From assembly GCA_002339165.1 (NCBI GenBank), contig DDJS01000031.1:1150-8945 (forward strand): a stretch of 7,796 nt of DNA, read 5' to 3'. A program made the translations under genes and the position numbers. Below the pieces are notes generated by a model. The model was not told the origin of the DNA, made no database searches, and worked only from the letters and a program-made list of their open reading frames with translations. Within the stretch, counting starts at the first letter, position 1, and each line of letters begins with the position of its first letter. This DNA comes from Cellvibrionales bacterium UBA2618. GTDB taxonomy: Bacteria; Pseudomonadota; Gammaproteobacteria; Pseudomonadales; Porticoccaceae. Positions 6,222 through 7,796 of this stretch are shown piece after piece.

Positions 6222-6797
6222 TTGTCGCGCTTAGAGGATGGTTTTTCACTTCTCGAATGCCTTTTAGTTGCCGGCCTATCTTTGGTTTTAATGTCTGGGG
6301 TCGCCACCCATTTTGAGCGCTTGGACGGACATCGGCTGGTCAACATGCAACTTTGGGAAATCCGCCGTGGGCTAGAATTAACGCGCAGCATGGCGCGATC
6401 CCAAGGACAAATTTGGACCGCTTGTTTTAGCAATGACGACGATCGCTGCGTGCGCAGTTACGGAGTCCGCTGGCAGGTATGGCGAGACGATAATCAGAAT
6501 CGTAGGTTGGACATTGATGAGAAGGCAGTCAGTAAAGTGGTGCTCGATGGACTTGATCTGTGGATCAAGTTGTCGGCGTCTGGACGTCCCTACGTGCGAT
6601 TTAAACGCTCGGGTGAGGCTTTGGAATCGGGTAATTTCTTGGTCTGCTGGCGAAACGGATTAGATTACTACCCGCGCAAGGTGATTTTCTTTCGTAGTGG
6701 GCGTATTCGCTTTTCCAATAGAACTGAACAGGCCAAAATTGCGATAGATGATTGTCCCCAACCGGCGGCAAAGGCGGTTACTGAGATGCCAACTTAG
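6222..6797 (+). CDS. FimT/GspH-family type IV minor pilin (pseudopilin)
   Basis: The 191-residue precursor has a short class III leader (MSRLEDG) cut before Phe8. The mature N-terminus FSLLECLLVAGLSLVLMSG has the required Glu at +5 and a single hydrophobic helix that anchors it in the inner membrane before assembly. The C-terminal part has the GspH/FimT pattern: a WRDDNQNRRLD turn (87-97), FKRSGEALESGNFLVCW (127-143) and a late strand with SGRIRFSN (159-166). Cys68/Cys76 and Cys142/Cys178 could form disulfides. It would act in initiating or priming type IV pilus assembly, or in a type II secretion pseudopilus; FimT-type minor pilins can also bind DNA during uptake. It has its own ribosome site and lies upstream of a PilE-like gene. 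An extra Cys at mature position +6 is unusual. Assignment to FimT rather than GspH rests on the likely pilin context. Confidence 0.8.
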   Translation: MSRLEDGFSLLECLLVAGLSLVLMSGVATHFERLDGHRLVNMQLWEIRRGLELTRSMARSQGQIWTACFSNDDDRCVRSYGVRWQVWRDDNQNRRLDIDEKAVSKVVLDGLDLWIKLSASGRPYVRFKRSGEALESGNFLVCWRNGLDYYPRKVIFFRSGRIRFSNRTEQAKIAIDDCPQPAAKAVTEMPT

Positions 6798-7402
6798 GGT
6801 TTATGGACGATCGTGGCAGGCGCGATACAGCGTTGCCGCGGTGGCGGGGCGGGGATAGGGTAAGTTTTCATGCCCTTACAACCGTCTGGAGGGGCCTCGA
6901 AAGCGGCATGAAGTCGTTTGCCGATAGGATGGACAGGACAACCACACGATCCGGCTCTTGCGCAATCAAGAGTGCGCTGAAGTCGCTCATGCACCGCAAT
7001 TCAGCATGCCTAGTAAAACAGCCAGCTTAGCAATCCAATGTGCCTTGCGTCAGACATTGGCGGTACGGTCGAGTCCTATCTGCTGGCGATGTAGGTTAGT
7101 TCCGGACAGTCTTTGGGTTTTGCATCACACTAGCTAAGTACCGGGGTCATTGGAGCGTCTGGGCCATTCCGCTCGACGTACTATCCACTGCCGATAAGTT
7201 ACGTCACTGCGGTCTACGAGCGGCGATAATCTCAAGCATTGGGGGGTATTCTGTCATGTTAGCTGACCGCTTAGCTAGCATATTAGGTGCACGTTTAGTC
7301 CGCCATGACCACGTTGCTGGGAATGCCGCGATTACCTTGGATACGGCGGCTGCGAGCGATGATAGCTTTGCTAGCACAAAGCCGAGATCGAATTTATCGC
7401 CC
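6798..7402. other. About 600 bases between pilin genes, no convincing gene
   Basis: All three forward frames are broken by stops in the first 300 bases except a 75-codon frame at 6803-7030, whose basic, Arg-rich product resembles nothing known and whose ATG has AGGG only three bases upstream. From 7100 one forward frame stays open into the PilE-like gene, but its sequence is not recognisable as a domain. Minor pilin genes such as pilV, pilW and pilX often follow fimT, yet no prepilin motif other than those at 6240 and 7499 is present. No tRNA, riboswitch or repeat was found. It may be a decayed gene, a long leader or a non-coding RNA. Confidence 0.4.
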
Positions 7403-7796
7403 ATGCACGACGAATCTGAAGGCGCGGATCGACTGCGGCGAAGTAATTTTTGGGTTGTTGGCCTGCGGTTCAATCCCTGCATAGCCAAGGGCAGAGGCAT
7501 GACGCTTTTGGACGCGCTGTTCGCGGTTGCTCTGGTGGCGATTCTGTCGACTGTGGCGTACCCGCACTACCGTCAGCACCTGATTACGCTCCACCGTGCG
7601 GATGCGCAGCGCTATTTACTCTCACTTACCAGCTTACAACATCAGTACCGCATCGATGCGGGGCAGTACGCCTTGACCTTAAAGCAATTGGGAGTGCCCG
7701 CCAATCCGGCCGTCAGTGATTATTATCGAGTGTATTTTGAGGACTTACAAAAAGTCTCACCGGGAACCGGTTTTCGCGCCATAGCTGCACCACGCA
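7403..7796 (+). CDS. PilE-like type IV pilin, partial at the window edge
   Basis: The recognisable part starts at the cleavage motif KGRG-MTLLDALFAVA (ATG 7499 encodes mature residue 1). A hydrophobic helix follows, then AYPHYRQH with the canonical Pro22 and Tyr24, RADAQRYLLSL and QYRIDAGQYA, the usual arrangement of PilE-type minor pilins. Mature position +5 is Asp, where almost all prepilins have Glu. The frame runs to the window end, so the C-terminus is missing. The start is uncertain: ATG 7403 is the nearest standard upstream codon and gives a 32-residue leader; CTG 7463 or ATA 7481 would give shorter, more typical leaders; starting at 7499 would remove the glycine needed by prepilin peptidase. 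It probably acts with the FimT-like gene in pilus assembly or DNA uptake. Confidence 0.7.
   Translation, partial: MHDESEGADRLRRSNFWVVGLRFNPCIAKGRGMTLLDALFAVALVAILSTVAYPHYRQHLITLHRADAQRYLLSLTSLQHQYRIDAGQYALTLKQLGVPANPAVSDYYRVYFEDLQKVSPGTGFRAIAAPR

Noticed and set aside
6803..7030. 75-codon plus-strand frame directly after the FimT-like gene
   Set aside because: Arg-rich sequence unlike a pilin, Shine-Dalgarno spacing too short, and no prepilin signature.
7466..7486. GGTTCAATCCC followed by a CCA, resembling a tRNA T-arm and 3' end
   Set aside because: Only two of the five expected T-stem base pairs form, and no acceptor, D-arm or anticodon arm can be built upstream.
7204..7500. 98-codon minus-strand frame opposite the start of the PilE-like gene
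   Set aside because: It overlaps the open forward frame that leads into a recognisable pilin, and its product has no recognisable features.

Overview
The window looks like a piece of a gammaproteobacterial chromosome. The evidence is an Escherichia-type MntR regulator, a large TonB-dependent outer-membrane receptor and type IV pilin-like genes. No ribosomal, tRNA or mobile-element sequence was found, so the taxonomic placement is inference only.

Layout. Bases 1-680 hold no long gene. They contain a 16-base tandem repeat at the window edge, a possible 39-residue single-helix membrane peptide (344-463), and a 16-base perfect palindrome that runs straight into a 20-base tandem repeat in front of the next gene. 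Bases 681-2036 (+) encode an exported YVTN/YncE-like beta-propeller. A 417-base spacer follows, then a 60-residue charged helical protein (2454-2636, +). This converges on a two-gene minus-strand operon: a 713-residue TonB-dependent receptor (3274-5415) and, overlapping its stop codon by four bases, an exported thioredoxin-fold protein with a CHWC motif (2711-3277). Divergent from the receptor is an MntR-like regulator (about 5570-5983, +). The right part carries a FimT/GspH-type minor pilin (6222-6797), a roughly 600-base stretch with no convincing gene, and a PilE-like pilin that runs off the window edge.

Main point. The 154-base gap between the receptor and regulator start codons contains two copies of the palindrome GTAGC-N4-GCTAC, 21 bp apart. 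Its core (TAGC-N4-GCTA) is the one known for enterobacterial MntR boxes, and the regulator keeps all six manganese ligands of the MntR family. The simplest reading is a manganese-responsive switch that controls itself and the receptor/thioredoxin operon, making the receptor a candidate outer-membrane manganese (or manganese-chelate) importer. The receptor plug carries its own CxxC motif (Cys95/Cys98), and the translationally coupled thioredoxin-like protein suggests that the plug cysteines may be under redox control. The nearby beta-propeller recalls the E. coli yncE/yncD pairing of a propeller with a TonB-dependent receptor, but nothing in the sequence ties it to the manganese switch.
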